Positions 51,854 to 61,928 of a stretch of DNA of 64,000 bases are shown one piece after another (position 1 is the first letter of the stretch; the number at the start of each line of letters is the position of its first letter). The position numbers and the translations under genes were made by a program. This DNA comes from Tritrichomonas musculus. Taxonomy: Eukaryota; Parabasalia; Tritrichomonadida; Tritrichomonadidae. The DNA is taken from NCBI GenBank assembly GCA_039105265.1, contig JAPFFF010000015.1, positions 2,480,001-2,544,000 on the forward strand, read 5' to 3'. A model generated the notes under the pieces. The model saw nothing but the letters and a program-made list of their open reading frames with translations, was not told where the DNA came from and ran no database searches.

Positions 51854-53917
51854 TTAAAAACTGGACTTTTTTCTTGAAAGATTTGCTACTTGACATAAAG
51901 TTATATAATCATCAGCATCTTGAATCATATTAATATATTCTATTTTAATTCGTAGTAATTTTCCAGATTTTGATAATTTTTCAATGTCTTCATGAAACTT
52001 TTCTGTGTCAATCATTGGAATTGGAAGATGAACTTTAATGAATTTTTGAATTTCCGGTGCGATGTCTTTTTGTGGATAAAACCTAATCTGGTTAAGAAAC
52101 TTTTGAAATTTTGGTTTCAAATTACTCATATATTCATTAAAAACATTCTGAATATCCATCATTGTAGCGTTATCCAAATCCTGAGGCTTATGTTCAAAGA
52201 AATTACGAATTTTTTTGAGTAATTCAGAGTTTGGTTCATTAGATGAAATAAAACGATAGGAATGGAGTAAAAGTCGAACTATCTTTGGAAGATTTTCGTT
52301 CTTAGTAGTATTACCTTCTATTAGTAGATCCTTTACCAAATAGTAAACGTTCTCATCAACTTTTTGAATTATATTCAATTGAAAGCATAATTCAGCAAAG
52401 AATAAAATGCTACATTTAGTGTATTTTAAGCAGGATAGAAGCGCAGAAAGAGTTCGTATAGCAAAATTTTCTGGCATGTTTTGAATAAAAATCATTGACA
52501 TGCGGTGAACTTCGTTGAATTGTGTGCGAATTGGAGGTATTAAAGGAATGATTGGTTTATTCTCTTCTGAAATGGTTCTGAGCATAAAAAGTGTTTTCTG
52601 GCTTGGCTTACATGGTGCAATTTGTATTGCTTTGTTAATGAGAACTGCTAAGCAAGAAACAGAAATTGGAGTTATAGCGAATTCAGATTCAAAGTTTGAG
52701 TTAAACCTTATTAAAATAATGTTAAAAAATTGATAAGTCAAAATTCTTGAAAGAAGAAATGTATCAATTAAAGTTGATTGGTAATCAATAATCCAGTTAA
52801 TTATTTGAATAATGTTTTGGCAATTGTCTATTAAAAGACTTTGATTTGCTTGAAAATTTTCTAATATTATTAAAACTGATTCAAGAAATATATTAGAATC
52901 ATAAAAATTATGAAATGTAGTTGTTAGTTCGCCTGTTTGTATATCTATAAGTTCAAGTTGGGAATCAATTGAAGAAATATCATGTGGTTTCAAAAAAAGT
53001 GGCGTAAATCCGAAAGATGCATGCCTTATAACTACAAGAAAATCATTAGCGTTATCTAATTGATCAAACAATATAATTTGATCTGGTATTTCGAAAAAAG
53101 GTTCTTCTTTCCAAAAGGAAAGTTTATGACATTCTTCATCGCAGTAAATTAGATTATTTTGTCTTGAAATAAGTTTTGAAAAACGCATATCTGTATCAAA
53201 ATCAATAACCCCCGGAGTAATTTCTTCTATACATTGAAAATTGTCATCACCATCATATTTATGAAAATAAACATGATATGGTAACTGTTTTTTATTATTA
53301 ACATCATTTTGACCATTAATGTAACGTAAAGTTTCTCCTTTAGGTTCAAATTTATAATTGATAATCTGCCTAGAGAGATCACTTTTAATAAATAAAATAG
53401 AATTGTCGGATACATCATATAATAACACATTGGAATCGATGTCAATGAGTTCATTATGATATTTTCTAATCATTTTCAAGCTGTAATCTTGAAGATGAAC
53501 AAATATAGCAATAGTACTTGTTGATGCAGGCTTCATGCTTAGAACAGGTGAATGAAGTAAATATGTTTCTTCAAGAAATATTTCTCTTTTTTGCGCGTTG
53601 AATGAGAAGAAATAAATGTTATTTCCTGACGATAAAAATATACAATTATGTGAGCAAGCGATGTGATCAACATGAAGATCGTTATTACCAACTCTAATGG
53701 GATTAACTTCTGTGCTATACGTAGGTTGAAAAAGAAATACGCGTCCTTTTAAAGTATGTATTAAAAAATATTCTCCTAAAAAGTCATTACTCGGATCTGA
53801 ATTTCCGCAGCAAGCATTTATAGGTTCGTCATCATCTTCGTCTTGAAAATTGAATTTAACTTCATTCCAACCACCATTTTTATGCGCAATAAAAATCGTA
53901 TATATATATTCATTCAT
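51854..53917 (-). CDS. 687-residue protein of unknown function, beta-rich N-terminus and helical C-terminus
   Basis: The first roughly 300 residues are rich in short beta-like hydrophobic stretches separated by turns (FLIHTLKGRVFLFQP, HNCIFLSSGNNIYFFSF), reminiscent of a WD/beta-propeller. The rest is largely helical (NFQANQSLLIDNCQNIIQII). That propeller-plus-helical order is common in membrane-coat and tethering proteins, but no family signature is clear to me. There is no signal peptide or transmembrane segment. TCACTC, an initiator-like site, lies 15 bases upstream of the ATG, which supports the chosen start. It is convergent with the SMP-like gene, 157 bp apart. Confidence 0.85.
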   Translation of the reverse strand: MNEYIYTIFIAHKNGGWNEVKFNFQDEDDDEPINACCGNSDPSNDFLGEYFLIHTLKGRVFLFQPTYSTEVNPIRVGNNDLHVDHIACSHNCIFLSSGNNIYFFSFNAQKREIFLEETYLLHSPVLSMKPASTSTIAIFVHLQDYSLKMIRKYHNELIDIDSNVLLYDVSDNSILFIKSDLSRQIINYKFEPKGETLRYINGQNDVNNKKQLPYHVYFHKYDGDDNFQCIEEITPGVIDFDTDMRFSKLISRQNNLIYCDEECHKLSFWKEEPFFEIPDQIILFDQLDNANDFLVVIRHASFGFTPLFLKPHDISSIDSQLELIDIQTGELTTTFHNFYDSNIFLESVLIILENFQANQSLLIDNCQNIIQIINWIIDYQSTLIDTFLLSRILTYQFFNIILIRFNSNFESEFAITPISVSCLAVLINKAIQIAPCKPSQKTLFMLRTISEENKPIIPLIPPIRTQFNEVHRMSMIFIQNMPENFAIRTLSALLSCLKYTKCSILFFAELCFQLNIIQKVDENVYYLVKDLLIEGNTTKNENLPKIVRLLLHSYRFISSNEPNSELLKKIRNFFEHKPQDLDNATMMDIQNVFNEYMSNLKPKFQKFLNQIRFYPQKDIAPEIQKFIKVHLPIPMIDTEKFHEDIEKLSKSGKLLRIKIEYINMIQDADDYITLCQVANLSRKKSSF

Positions 53918-53932
53918 CTATTTAGAAATCTG

Positions 53933-53938
53933 GAGTGA
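53933..53938 (-). promoter_or_regulatory. Initiator-like element TCACTC upstream of the 687-residue protein gene
   Basis: On the minus strand TCACTC lies 15 bases before the ATG, matching TCA-Y-(T/A). Confidence 0.55.
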
Positions 53939-54442
53939 ACAGAATCAAATTCAAAAAGTCTATATAGAAAAATTTTGAATGGATTATTAAAATTTAAATC
54001 AAAATAATGGAAATCACGTTAATACCATATTTGTAATTAACTTTTAAATAATAAGTTGAGGCAAAAATCAATATTGAAACAAATTCAAAATTTCAATTGA
54101 ATCAAACCCACTTTTTCAACTCAAAAATATTATTATCCTATCAAATAATCAGCATAGTTAAAAAAGCAATATCTTTTTATCCTTATACATAATTCATGTG
54201 AACCAATAATCATTTGAATGCTTAAATTTATATACAATCAAATATAAGAACAAATTTTCATTTTTTGCAAAAATTTGTTTGCATCAAACTGTACAAGCCT
54301 ATTTACTTATTCATAAATAGGTGAAAAGTGTGTAAAAATAAACATGAAATGATTTTTTAAAACGTAATTTTTAAAAAATATAACAAACAAATAATAATTT
54401 CCTAAAAAAAAAAATATTAAAAATTGATACCGTTCTTTTTGA
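53939..54442. other. AT-rich spacer
   Basis: About 500 bp between two minus-strand genes. No feature recognised. Confidence 0.6.
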
Positions 54443-57400
54443 TCAATCGTTAATTTCATCCTTAGAACGAGAAAGATTAGAAGGAGGTCTTTCATCCTTC
54501 TCAATTTTCTGAGGTTTATATTCAGGATTTAATTCTTTCACTTTTTCATTCCACGACTTTTCAAAGAGCTCGTTTTCCTTTATCAGTGATTCAACCAGCT
54601 TTTTCATTTCATCCAGCCTATTTGCCAGTTTATTTTCATAAGATTCATAACTTTTCTTTCTAGATGTCATTGCAGATCTATGAAGAGGGGTGTCCAAGCT
54701 GATGATATTAGAAACATTGTTTAAAGCTTCATTACTTTTCAGTGCGTCAATTGAATTCTTTGAATTTTTATCATTTTTAGCATTAGCATTATTACTCGTA
54801 ACAGGCTGTTTTTTCTTTCTTTTCGAATTTTTAGTATCAACATTAGTTGGTTGATTTGTAGAAGTGGCAGGAAGAGGCTCAGCTTGCTGAATTGACATTT
54901 GAGATTGTAATGCAGATGCAGATACAGAATTGAGAGCTTCACTCAATGGTTGCATCATGCTATTTAAAGAGGGCCAATCGCGCTGAGGAAAAGGTCTGCT
55001 TGCTGAGTTTGTTGGATTTTTAACGTTACGATTTTTTTCAATTAAAAGTTGTCTCATTGTTTTCCTTTCCACTTTTTCAATTCTGCCACTTTTTAGGTCA
55101 TCTAACAAAGGCACTCTATCTAGTAATATGAACAAATTTTTTACTAGCAAAGGCAGGTTAGTCAAAAAGTGGTTCATAGCTTGTTTTTCACACTCAATCA
55201 TGAAATTTGTAAAGTTCTGAATTTTTTTCTTCTCTCTTTGATTCCGTTCTTCCTCATCTAAGTAAAGTTTGTTGAATTCGTCGAAGTTGTTAACGTTAGC
55301 GAATTTAGGATTCAACATTTGCATATTGTTTTTCCTCTGATTTGCTAATCCATTTAATTCGATATCAAACGACTTTGTCAACTTGTCTGAATTTAACGTT
55401 GCTTCGTTGATGTAATAATCAGTAAAGACGGAAAACAAGCTTTGTTGTGCGTCTTGAAAAACATCAGCAGACGAAATGACGTTAAACTTATACGTTAAAA
55501 TTGACTGTGAAGAAACGGATGGAACTTTTTCTGTTAACTTTTGCCAATGGTCGCTGCACTTGTCGACAAGTTCTTGCTGTGTTGACGGGATTTGTTCGGG
55601 TCGAGTGATTGGGAAATTCCTTGTTTTGAGTCCTGCATAGTAGCCCGACGCCTTGTCTACAAGACTGTTTAAGAAATCCTGACGAAGCTGTTCAATTCGG
55701 CCTTCAAAAGTTAACGGATTTGCCGACTTTTCAATAGGCAAAACAACGCTGACAGTTCTTTGCGTCTTCGTTTTTTGGTTCCGTTTATTTTTGGCACTTT
55801 TTGTGTTAGCCGTCTTCCCTTTATTTTTGCGATCATTCCCTTTGCTCGCCGGGCGCGAGTTCTTCTTGCGATCGGCGCTTTCAGACGTGTTTGACGGTGA
55901 GAAAGCATCTTCATCGTCGTTTAATTGGAAGTCCTTGTCTTTCTCGATGCCGCTGTCCAGCGCGAGCGTGTATTTTATGGCATCAGGGGAAATCTTAGAT
56001 TTGAGAAGCTTCAGAAAAATTCCGCGGCCGACCAATTTACCTCTCAAATCTTCAAGTGCTGCGAACATCTCATCGAGGAAAGACTGGTGGTCAACAGCTT
56101 GCGATATTGATGACGATGGAACTTTTTGTGTGACCAACTTAACGGTCTCCATTGCTTGCTGAAGGTCGCGCTCCATTGTGAAGTTGAGGAAGATCAATGT
56201 CTCGAACTTGGAGCTATACTCTTTCTGCAGCGCTGCCACCATCTCGATCAGGGCGACGTCGGCCATGTTGTGCGGTAATGCTGTTTCAAATTCAGAGGAT
56301 ATTTGGTCACGTAATGTTTTTATTTGGCTTACGTTTTCAGACGCTTTTGTGTCAAGTTCTGAATGAATGAAAACGATTTGATCGTCCATCCTCTTAAAAT
56401 ATTGAGAGGCAACCTCCCTTTCGTCGTCTGAGTAACTTTTGTCGGCCAGGACGTTTTCTTTGAACCTATCGTTTGCCATTTGAAAGAAATTGAAAAAGTC
56501 GTCAATTTCTTTCTGCTGCTTCTTCACAAAAGTGTCAAAATTTGCATTCAAACCGTTTTCTGAAATTGTCCTGTTCTGGTTCAGTACAGAGAACGCGGAA
56601 GTCGACTTGACCTGCTTCAACTCGGTTGCAAATGTCTTCATTGACTCGCATTTGATCGTCATTTTTTCACATAACTTGTCAATGTTATTTTGAAGGACTT
56701 GCAATTTTGAGTTGAATCTCATCGTCTGCCTTCTGAAAAATGACTCCAGCTGATTCTGCCTTGCCTCTACTTGCGCCTTCCTGGCCTCCGCGACGTTCAA
56801 TTGTATCAGACTCATCCTGGGCATGAGAACTCGCATTCGCTCGTTCAATTCATCAGTGAGTTCGTCGCGTCTCTTCTCGTCAGTCGCCCACTTCATCATC
56901 GAGTCCAGCTTGCCATACAATGTTTTGAGGACTTCCTTCTGAAGATGGCGCGGCCACTCAGAAATTTCTTCTGGCATCGGCGCGTACACAAAAATTGAGA
57001 CAACATCGTCAATTTTCGGAACAACGTCAACCAATGCAAATTCAGGGGCTTCATACTCGTCAAAGTCATCAATAGGACTCTTTCCACGTTGGCCGCTAGA
57101 CTTTCCTGCATTTTTGGGAATATTTTTCAGTTTCGACGGTTTCTTAACAATTTTGTTTTGCTTGGTTTTCTGAGGTAAAATGGACGGCTCATCGATAAAG
57201 TCATCAAATGTGGGAATGAGAACGATTGGTTCAACTTCCTCGAATTTGTTCCCATCGATTTTGAAATGCCGACTTTTTGTGACAGGTGTTCCACTTTTTC
57301 TTTTGTGCTTGTGTGAACTTTTTGAGGAGGAAGATGGTCGCTCATTTGGAGCAGAGGCAGCTTCCTCCATTTTCTTGAGATGAAGAAGTTCTAAGATTTC

Positions 57401-58798
57401 AGTCTCACTTGTTTCGAAGGCGGTTTTGACTTCGTCTGGAAAAGTGTCATATAAAGCATTCAATTTTTCGTGAATTTGATGATATTCAATTTCAATTGAA
57501 TTTAAAATTTGACGACAACTTTCTACACGAACGTTTATTTCGTCTTCCGAAACTAGAAGACTAATTTCTTCTTCTGTTTTCTTCAGTTTTTCTTCAAGTT
57601 CTTCTAGTTGTTGGTCTGACTTCTCTTTCATTTCAGTTGTCATTTCTTTTTCTTTATTTTCAATTGAATTCAATTCTTCAGAAAATTTTGAATAAGCGGT
57701 TATTAACGGTTGTAGAAAGGATTTAATGGAATCAAATGAACTCTTGATGCAATTTTGCCTATGTTCCCAATATTTATGAATTTTTTCAATGAGCATTGAA
57801 TTCACTTTTTGTGTGGCTTTGAAAAGTGGATATATTTCATAAAGAGCTGCGTTTGCTTCGTTCTCGTTCTTCAATTCAACAAGCTCTGTTTCTAATTGTG
57901 TAAGTAATTGGCTATTACTGTCCATCTGCTGTGTAACTTTTTCAGTAAATTTGGATTCAAAAATTTTTAGAAAATTATTATGACATTCAATATCTTCATC
58001 AATCTCTTTGAGCCATTCTTCATAATATTCTGTGTTAAAACGATCTGGTGGTATAAAAAAAGTTACATTTGATAATGTTTTTCGAAAGCATAAGGTGAAA
58101 TTTGCTTGCTCGTGGTAAAATTTCTCAAACAAATCGCCGAAATCTACAAATTTCGTTGAGTCAAGTTGCGTTTTAGCTTGCTCAATTAAATTATTAAAAC
58201 GATTTTCTTTCCATTTGTCTTTTCTTTGTTCAAATTCGTTTCCATAGTTTTGAATTGAATTTTTTGTGTTTAATTCAACTTGAAATAAAACTTTCGTTAA
58301 ATCTTGTTTTGATTTTAAAAAGTTGGTATTAATGCGAGTTATTTCTGATTGAAGCCTCTCAGATATATTTGGAGGAACTTGTATTATTATATCTTTACTA
58401 TTTGTGTAAGCTTGATCAACAAAAGGTTTAATCTCAGTAAATGATTCTGCGTATGTACTAACACATTCTTGTTTTAATAAACTAAGATTATTTAAAAGAT
58501 TATCTCCAATTGATTTCAACTGCTCACGAAGTTCTTCAAAAGTTTTTGGAGTTGATGTCATAGATTCTATAATTTCACGTGATTCGTTATTCGCTTGATC
58601 ATATTGCCTTCGGTATTCGTTTATTTTGTCGGTTAGTTTTTGCATCGTTTTGTCTGAAATTGCTTTTACGTCATGTTGGAGATGACCAATAATTCTCATT
58701 AATTGTTCTGAAATACTATTATGAAAATTTGCCAGATGGCCAGATGTTGATGAATGTTGATCATTCGTAAGTTTAGGCAGGGAAGAAACTTCATCCAT
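54443..58798 (-). CDS. CCDC180-like large coiled-coil protein (flagellum-associated family)
   Basis: From the ATG at 58798 the protein has 1,451 residues (the frame is open to a TTG at 58846, but there is no earlier ATG). It is almost wholly helical with long coiled coils (EEKLKKTEEEISLLVSEDE; MTTEMKEKSDQQLEELEEK), Lys/Ser-rich linkers (about 480-530 and 955-1010) and a disordered stretch near the C-terminus. The N-terminal half, with RKDKWKENRFNNLI and the helix pattern around it, resembles the DUF4455 region of CCDC180, and the segment after the second linker would be DUF4456. CCDC180 is linked to cilia, which fits a flagellated cell. The middle part (about 55,500-57,100) is clearly richer in G+C than the ends. 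Confidence 0.65.
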   Translation of the reverse strand: MDEVSSLPKLTNDQHSSTSGHLANFHNSISEQLMRIIGHLQHDVKAISDKTMQKLTDKINEYRRQYDQANNESREIIESMTSTPKTFEELREQLKSIGDNLLNNLSLLKQECVSTYAESFTEIKPFVDQAYTNSKDIIIQVPPNISERLQSEITRINTNFLKSKQDLTKVLFQVELNTKNSIQNYGNEFEQRKDKWKENRFNNLIEQAKTQLDSTKFVDFGDLFEKFYHEQANFTLCFRKTLSNVTFFIPPDRFNTEYYEEWLKEIDEDIECHNNFLKIFESKFTEKVTQQMDSNSQLLTQLETELVELKNENEANAALYEIYPLFKATQKVNSMLIEKIHKYWEHRQNCIKSSFDSIKSFLQPLITAYSKFSEELNSIENKEKEMTTEMKEKSDQQLEELEEKLKKTEEEISLLVSEDEINVRVESCRQILNSIEIEYHQIHEKLNALYDTFPDEVKTAFETSETEILELLHLKKMEEAASAPNERPSSSSKSSHKHKRKSGTPVTKSRHFKIDGNKFEEVEPIVLIPTFDDFIDEPSILPQKTKQNKIVKKPSKLKNIPKNAGKSSGQRGKSPIDDFDEYEAPEFALVDVVPKIDDVVSIFVYAPMPEEISEWPRHLQKEVLKTLYGKLDSMMKWATDEKRRDELTDELNERMRVLMPRMSLIQLNVAEARKAQVEARQNQLESFFRRQTMRFNSKLQVLQNNIDKLCEKMTIKCESMKTFATELKQVKSTSAFSVLNQNRTISENGLNANFDTFVKKQQKEIDDFFNFFQMANDRFKENVLADKSYSDDEREVASQYFKRMDDQIVFIHSELDTKASENVSQIKTLRDQISSEFETALPHNMADVALIEMVAALQKEYSSKFETLIFLNFTMERDLQQAMETVKLVTQKVPSSSISQAVDHQSFLDEMFAALEDLRGKLVGRGIFLKLLKSKISPDAIKYTLALDSGIEKDKDFQLNDDEDAFSPSNTSESADRKKNSRPASKGNDRKNKGKTANTKSAKNKRNQKTKTQRTVSVVLPIEKSANPLTFEGRIEQLRQDFLNSLVDKASGYYAGLKTRNFPITRPEQIPSTQQELVDKCSDHWQKLTEKVPSVSSQSILTYKFNVISSADVFQDAQQSLFSVFTDYYINEATLNSDKLTKSFDIELNGLANQRKNNMQMLNPKFANVNNFDEFNKLYLDEEERNQREKKKIQNFTNFMIECEKQAMNHFLTNLPLLVKNLFILLDRVPLLDDLKSGRIEKVERKTMRQLLIEKNRNVKNPTNSASRPFPQRDWPSLNSMMQPLSEALNSVSASALQSQMSIQQAEPLPATSTNQPTNVDTKNSKRKKKQPVTSNNANAKNDKNSKNSIDALKSNEALNNVSNIISLDTPLHRSAMTSRKKSYESYENKLANRLDEMKKLVESLIKENELFEKSWNEKVKELNPEYKPQKIEKDERPPSNLSRSKDEIND

Positions 58799-58915
58799 TA
58801 AAGCAATTAACGTTTTTTTATATCGTATGAAACGATCAATTTGCAAACTTTTTAGCCTTTGTTTTCTAGAATTTATATATGAACAAATTTATTTTGAAAA
58901 AGTTATGTATTAAAT

Positions 58916-59608
58916 ATGATGAAAACAATTGGTTTAATCGGTGGAATGAGCTGGGAAAGCACAGTTACATATTACCAAATAATTAATGATACAATCAAAG
59001 AAAAATTAGGAGGATTGCATTCAGCAAAAATAATAATGTATAGTGTTGATTTTTCAGAAATTGAAGAATGCCAAGCGAAAGGTGATTGGGATAAAAGTGC
59101 AGAGATTCTTGGAAAAGCAGCTGAAATTCTTGAAAATGGTGGTGCAGACTTTATTGTTATATGTACCAACACGATGCATAAAGTTGCTCCACAAATTCAA
59201 AAACGTATTAAAATTCCTATTCTTCATATTGCAGATGCAACAGCAGAAGCTTTAATTAAAGCTGGCATTAAAAAAGTTGCCCTTCTTGGAACAAAATATA
59301 CAATGACGCAAGATTTTTATAAAGAAAGATTGATATCTAATGGTCTTTCTGTCATAATTCCAAATGATAAAGATGTTGAACGAGTTAACAACATTATATA
59401 TAACGAACTATGTCTTGGAATAGTGTCGAATGATTCACGTCAAGTATATTCCAGCATTATTGAACAATTGAGATCAAACGGTGCTGAGGGTGTTATTCTT
59501 GGTTGTACAGAGATTGGATTACTAATTCAGCAAAAAGACTCTGTTCTCCCAGTATTTGATACAACAAAGATTCATGCTCAAAAAGCTGCTTTAAAAGCTA
59601 TAGAATGA
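58916..59608 (+). CDS. Aspartate/glutamate racemase family protein
   Basis: The 230-residue protein fits the pyridoxal-independent Asp/Glu racemase family in length and order: IGLIGGMSWEST at the start, the first catalytic Cys in VICTNTMHK (C83) and the second in LGCTEIG (C197). These two cysteines take and give the alpha proton to interconvert L- and D-aspartate (or a related amino acid). The GGMSWEST start is typical of bacterial YgeA/RacX-like members. Two ATGs stand side by side; either may be used. No intron or targeting signal is visible. A bacterial origin by transfer is likely but needs a tree. It is divergent from the CCDC180-like gene, 117 bp apart. Confidence 0.93.
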   Translation: MMKTIGLIGGMSWESTVTYYQIINDTIKEKLGGLHSAKIIMYSVDFSEIEECQAKGDWDKSAEILGKAAEILENGGADFIVICTNTMHKVAPQIQKRIKIPILHIADATAEALIKAGIKKVALLGTKYTMTQDFYKERLISNGLSVIIPNDKDVERVNNIIYNELCLGIVSNDSRQVYSSIIEQLRSNGAEGVILGCTEIGLLIQQKDSVLPVFDTTKIHAQKAALKAIE

Positions 59609-60050
59609 TTAAGATAACTCAATATCTTGCAGTATTCAAAAAAGATATTATTTTTTTTTGTTTTAATAGTAAGTAAACTTTCAGTGTTAGATGAATTTTT
59701 ATAATAATTTTCTATAAAATCAATAGTTATCTTATATTTGAATGACTCTTTGATGAAGTTTGCTTTTGATAATCATTTTTTTTGATTCACTTCAAAACAG
59801 TTTTTATAAAAGCAAAAAAAAAATTCATATCTGAAATAATATGCATTAAGCAATATCATTTGACAGCAAATCCAACAAAAGGAACTCTTGTTCTTCAATT
59901 TCATAAAATCTCAAATTGCGAAACGAATCGAAAAAGCAAAAGAGTATGTAAATATCAAGAAAGAGCTTAAATAAAATATTAAATAAAAGAATGCTTAATT
60001 AAAATCAAGATAATCATTTAATAAAAATAAAAAATATGTTTTCGGCATTT
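59609..60050. other. AT-rich spacer
   Basis: About 440 bp. A 62-codon plus-strand frame at 59782-59970 is too short and unremarkable to support as a gene. Confidence 0.55.
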
Positions 60051-61856
60051 TCATTCGCTCTGATAAACTTCTCCATACAATTCAAAAAATGTGATGCATA
60101 CGTTGTATGGCTTGTCATTCATCCAAGAATCCTCTTGTATGTAAATAATGTATCTGAATCTGTTCTCAGGTTGTCCGTGCTCGCATTCGCAAACAAAGTT
60201 GTGCTCTTTTAATCTTCCATTTAAATGTTCATCGTTTTCACGCCTGTCAATTCTAGTCCAGATTTCGTTATCGTTCGATCCTTTGATTTCCCATGTCTTT
60301 GGATGGCAGTCCGATCCAGGGTCACCGTCATTTGATCTAATGTAATAAGAGTGCAGATCAACTTTAGTTTTTTCACCAAAGTCAAACTTGATGAAGCTGT
60401 CGTTCACAGAGCTTGGTTCATAATTGTAATAATTATAGAAAAATCTACTATTATCTTCAGTTATATTAGATATTGGATATGAATCTTTGATTACTCCACC
60501 AGCAGAAAGAGTCACTGCCCCATTAAGGTGACTAATTATTCCAATTTTTGGCATGTCTGAATCATTTCCATATTGATAACTCTCCTTTCTAGTACGACTT
60601 TTTCTTAATTGAATGTTTAATTGGTCGATCTGTTCTCTAAATGTTTGGTTGTCAGCAGTAACTCTTTCCAGTTCTGTTCTTAACAATGTGATTGTTTCTT
60701 GTTGAGATTGTGTTGTCCTCTTTAATTCATCTACTTCGTTCTTGAGTTGTACTATTTCTTGACGATTCATATTAGATTCTATTTCATCAAGCGTTCTTGC
60801 TTCAACGTCTATATGTTCAACGTAGTCAAGAATTTCTTCGTAATTAATTGGCTGGCCAAGGCAGAATTTTGTGTTCAATCCAATATCTTCATCATTTCCA
60901 TCATCATCATCGCATTCAATGACGCTTGGAACTGTGTTGTTTTCTATATCAAGTAGAAAGTCGTCATCTGAAAGACTCAATTTCCTGTAAAGTTCCGTGA
61001 ATGTTGGCCTCTCTGAAGGTTTTGCTGACCAACATTTTTCAATCATTATTTTGAGTCCTTTCTTCATCATTCCTTCTTCTATCTCTGGTCGGTATCCGTT
61101 AACTATTTTTTCTTTCAATTGGAAGATACTTATCTTATCTCTGCCCGTACGAAGCTTTTCGTAAGCTCGACATCCTGTAATAACTTCGTACATTAAAATT
61201 CCAAAGGAATAAACGTCTGCTTTAGTATTATAGTGATCACTGGTGATAACTTCTGGAGCCATGTATTCTGCTGTACCACCATCTGCAAATGATTGCTTTG
61301 ATGAATTATTTGGATCGAAAAATTTGGAAAGACCAAAATCTGTAATATGTGGAATAAAATCTGAATCAATAAGAACATTTTCTGGTTTTAAATCTCGATT
61401 GATAATATGAAGTTTATGCAGAATCATCATGCCTCGTGCTATACCAATTAGAATTTTTTGGCGTTTGGTATTATCATATTCAATCGGACATTGGCTTTTC
61501 TCCTCTTTTTCAATTAGATCTGCTAATGATCCCATTTTCATGTAATCCATGAGAATTGTAACATTGTTATTATGATTGAAATCGGTATATGAAAAACCTC
61601 GAAATTTTATGATCGTTGGATGTTGAACTTGAATAAAAATACTAATTTCACGAGATACATAAAGCTTATGCGTTTTTGTATGTTGAATGAAATTTGTTTT
61701 TGCTACAAATTCTTCACCTGTTTCTTTGTTTTTAACTAAACTGATCACCCCGAAGCCTCCTCTATTAATTATTCGTATAACTATATAATCGTCAGGATTG
61801 AATAAGTATTTATCTCTTTTATTAAATGGATGTCTATATGCTGATGCAGGAAACAT
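60051..61856 (-). CDS. TKL-like protein kinase with coiled coil and C-terminal F5/8 type C (discoidin) domain
   Basis: The 601-residue protein starts with a kinase domain (about 20-290): glycine loop NRGGFGVISLV, VAIK-type Lys in FVAKTNF, catalytic loop NRDLKPENVL (His of HRD changed to Asn, Asp kept), DFGLSKF, GGTAEYMAPEV and ADVYSFGILMYEVITG. It should be active. An acidic stretch (DDDDGNDED) and a coiled coil follow (about 355-425: VQLKNEVDELKRT, LLRTELERVTADNQ). Residues about 440-597 form an F5/8C domain (FIKFDFGEKTKVDLHSYYIR, WEIKGSNDNEIWTRID, FRYIIYIQ). Trichomonads have many such kinases. There is no signal peptide, so the discoidin domain is likely intracellular. TCATTA at 61859-61864 is an initiator-like site two bases before the ATG. 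Confidence 0.92.
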   Translation of the reverse strand: MFPASAYRHPFNKRDKYLFNPDDYIVIRIINRGGFGVISLVKNKETGEEFVAKTNFIQHTKTHKLYVSREISIFIQVQHPTIIKFRGFSYTDFNHNNNVTILMDYMKMGSLADLIEKEEKSQCPIEYDNTKRQKILIGIARGMMILHKLHIINRDLKPENVLIDSDFIPHITDFGLSKFFDPNNSSKQSFADGGTAEYMAPEVITSDHYNTKADVYSFGILMYEVITGCRAYEKLRTGRDKISIFQLKEKIVNGYRPEIEEGMMKKGLKIMIEKCWSAKPSERPTFTELYRKLSLSDDDFLLDIENNTVPSVIECDDDDGNDEDIGLNTKFCLGQPINYEEILDYVEHIDVEARTLDEIESNMNRQEIVQLKNEVDELKRTTQSQQETITLLRTELERVTADNQTFREQIDQLNIQLRKSRTRKESYQYGNDSDMPKIGIISHLNGAVTLSAGGVIKDSYPISNITEDNSRFFYNYYNYEPSSVNDSFIKFDFGEKTKVDLHSYYIRSNDGDPGSDCHPKTWEIKGSNDNEIWTRIDRRENDEHLNGRLKEHNFVCECEHGQPENRFRYIIYIQEDSWMNDKPYNVCITFFELYGEVYQSE

Positions 61857-61858
61857 TT

Positions 61859-61864
61859 TAATGA
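61859..61864 (-). promoter_or_regulatory. Initiator-like TCATTA just upstream of the kinase ATG
   Basis: On the minus strand TCATTAAAATG places the putative start of transcription only a few bases from the ATG, within the range known for trichomonads. Confidence 0.5.
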
Positions 61865-61928
61865 CAGAAATTTTGTCCTATTTTTTTCACAATTCAATTT
61901 ATCAAAATCAATTGATTTACGTCAAGGC

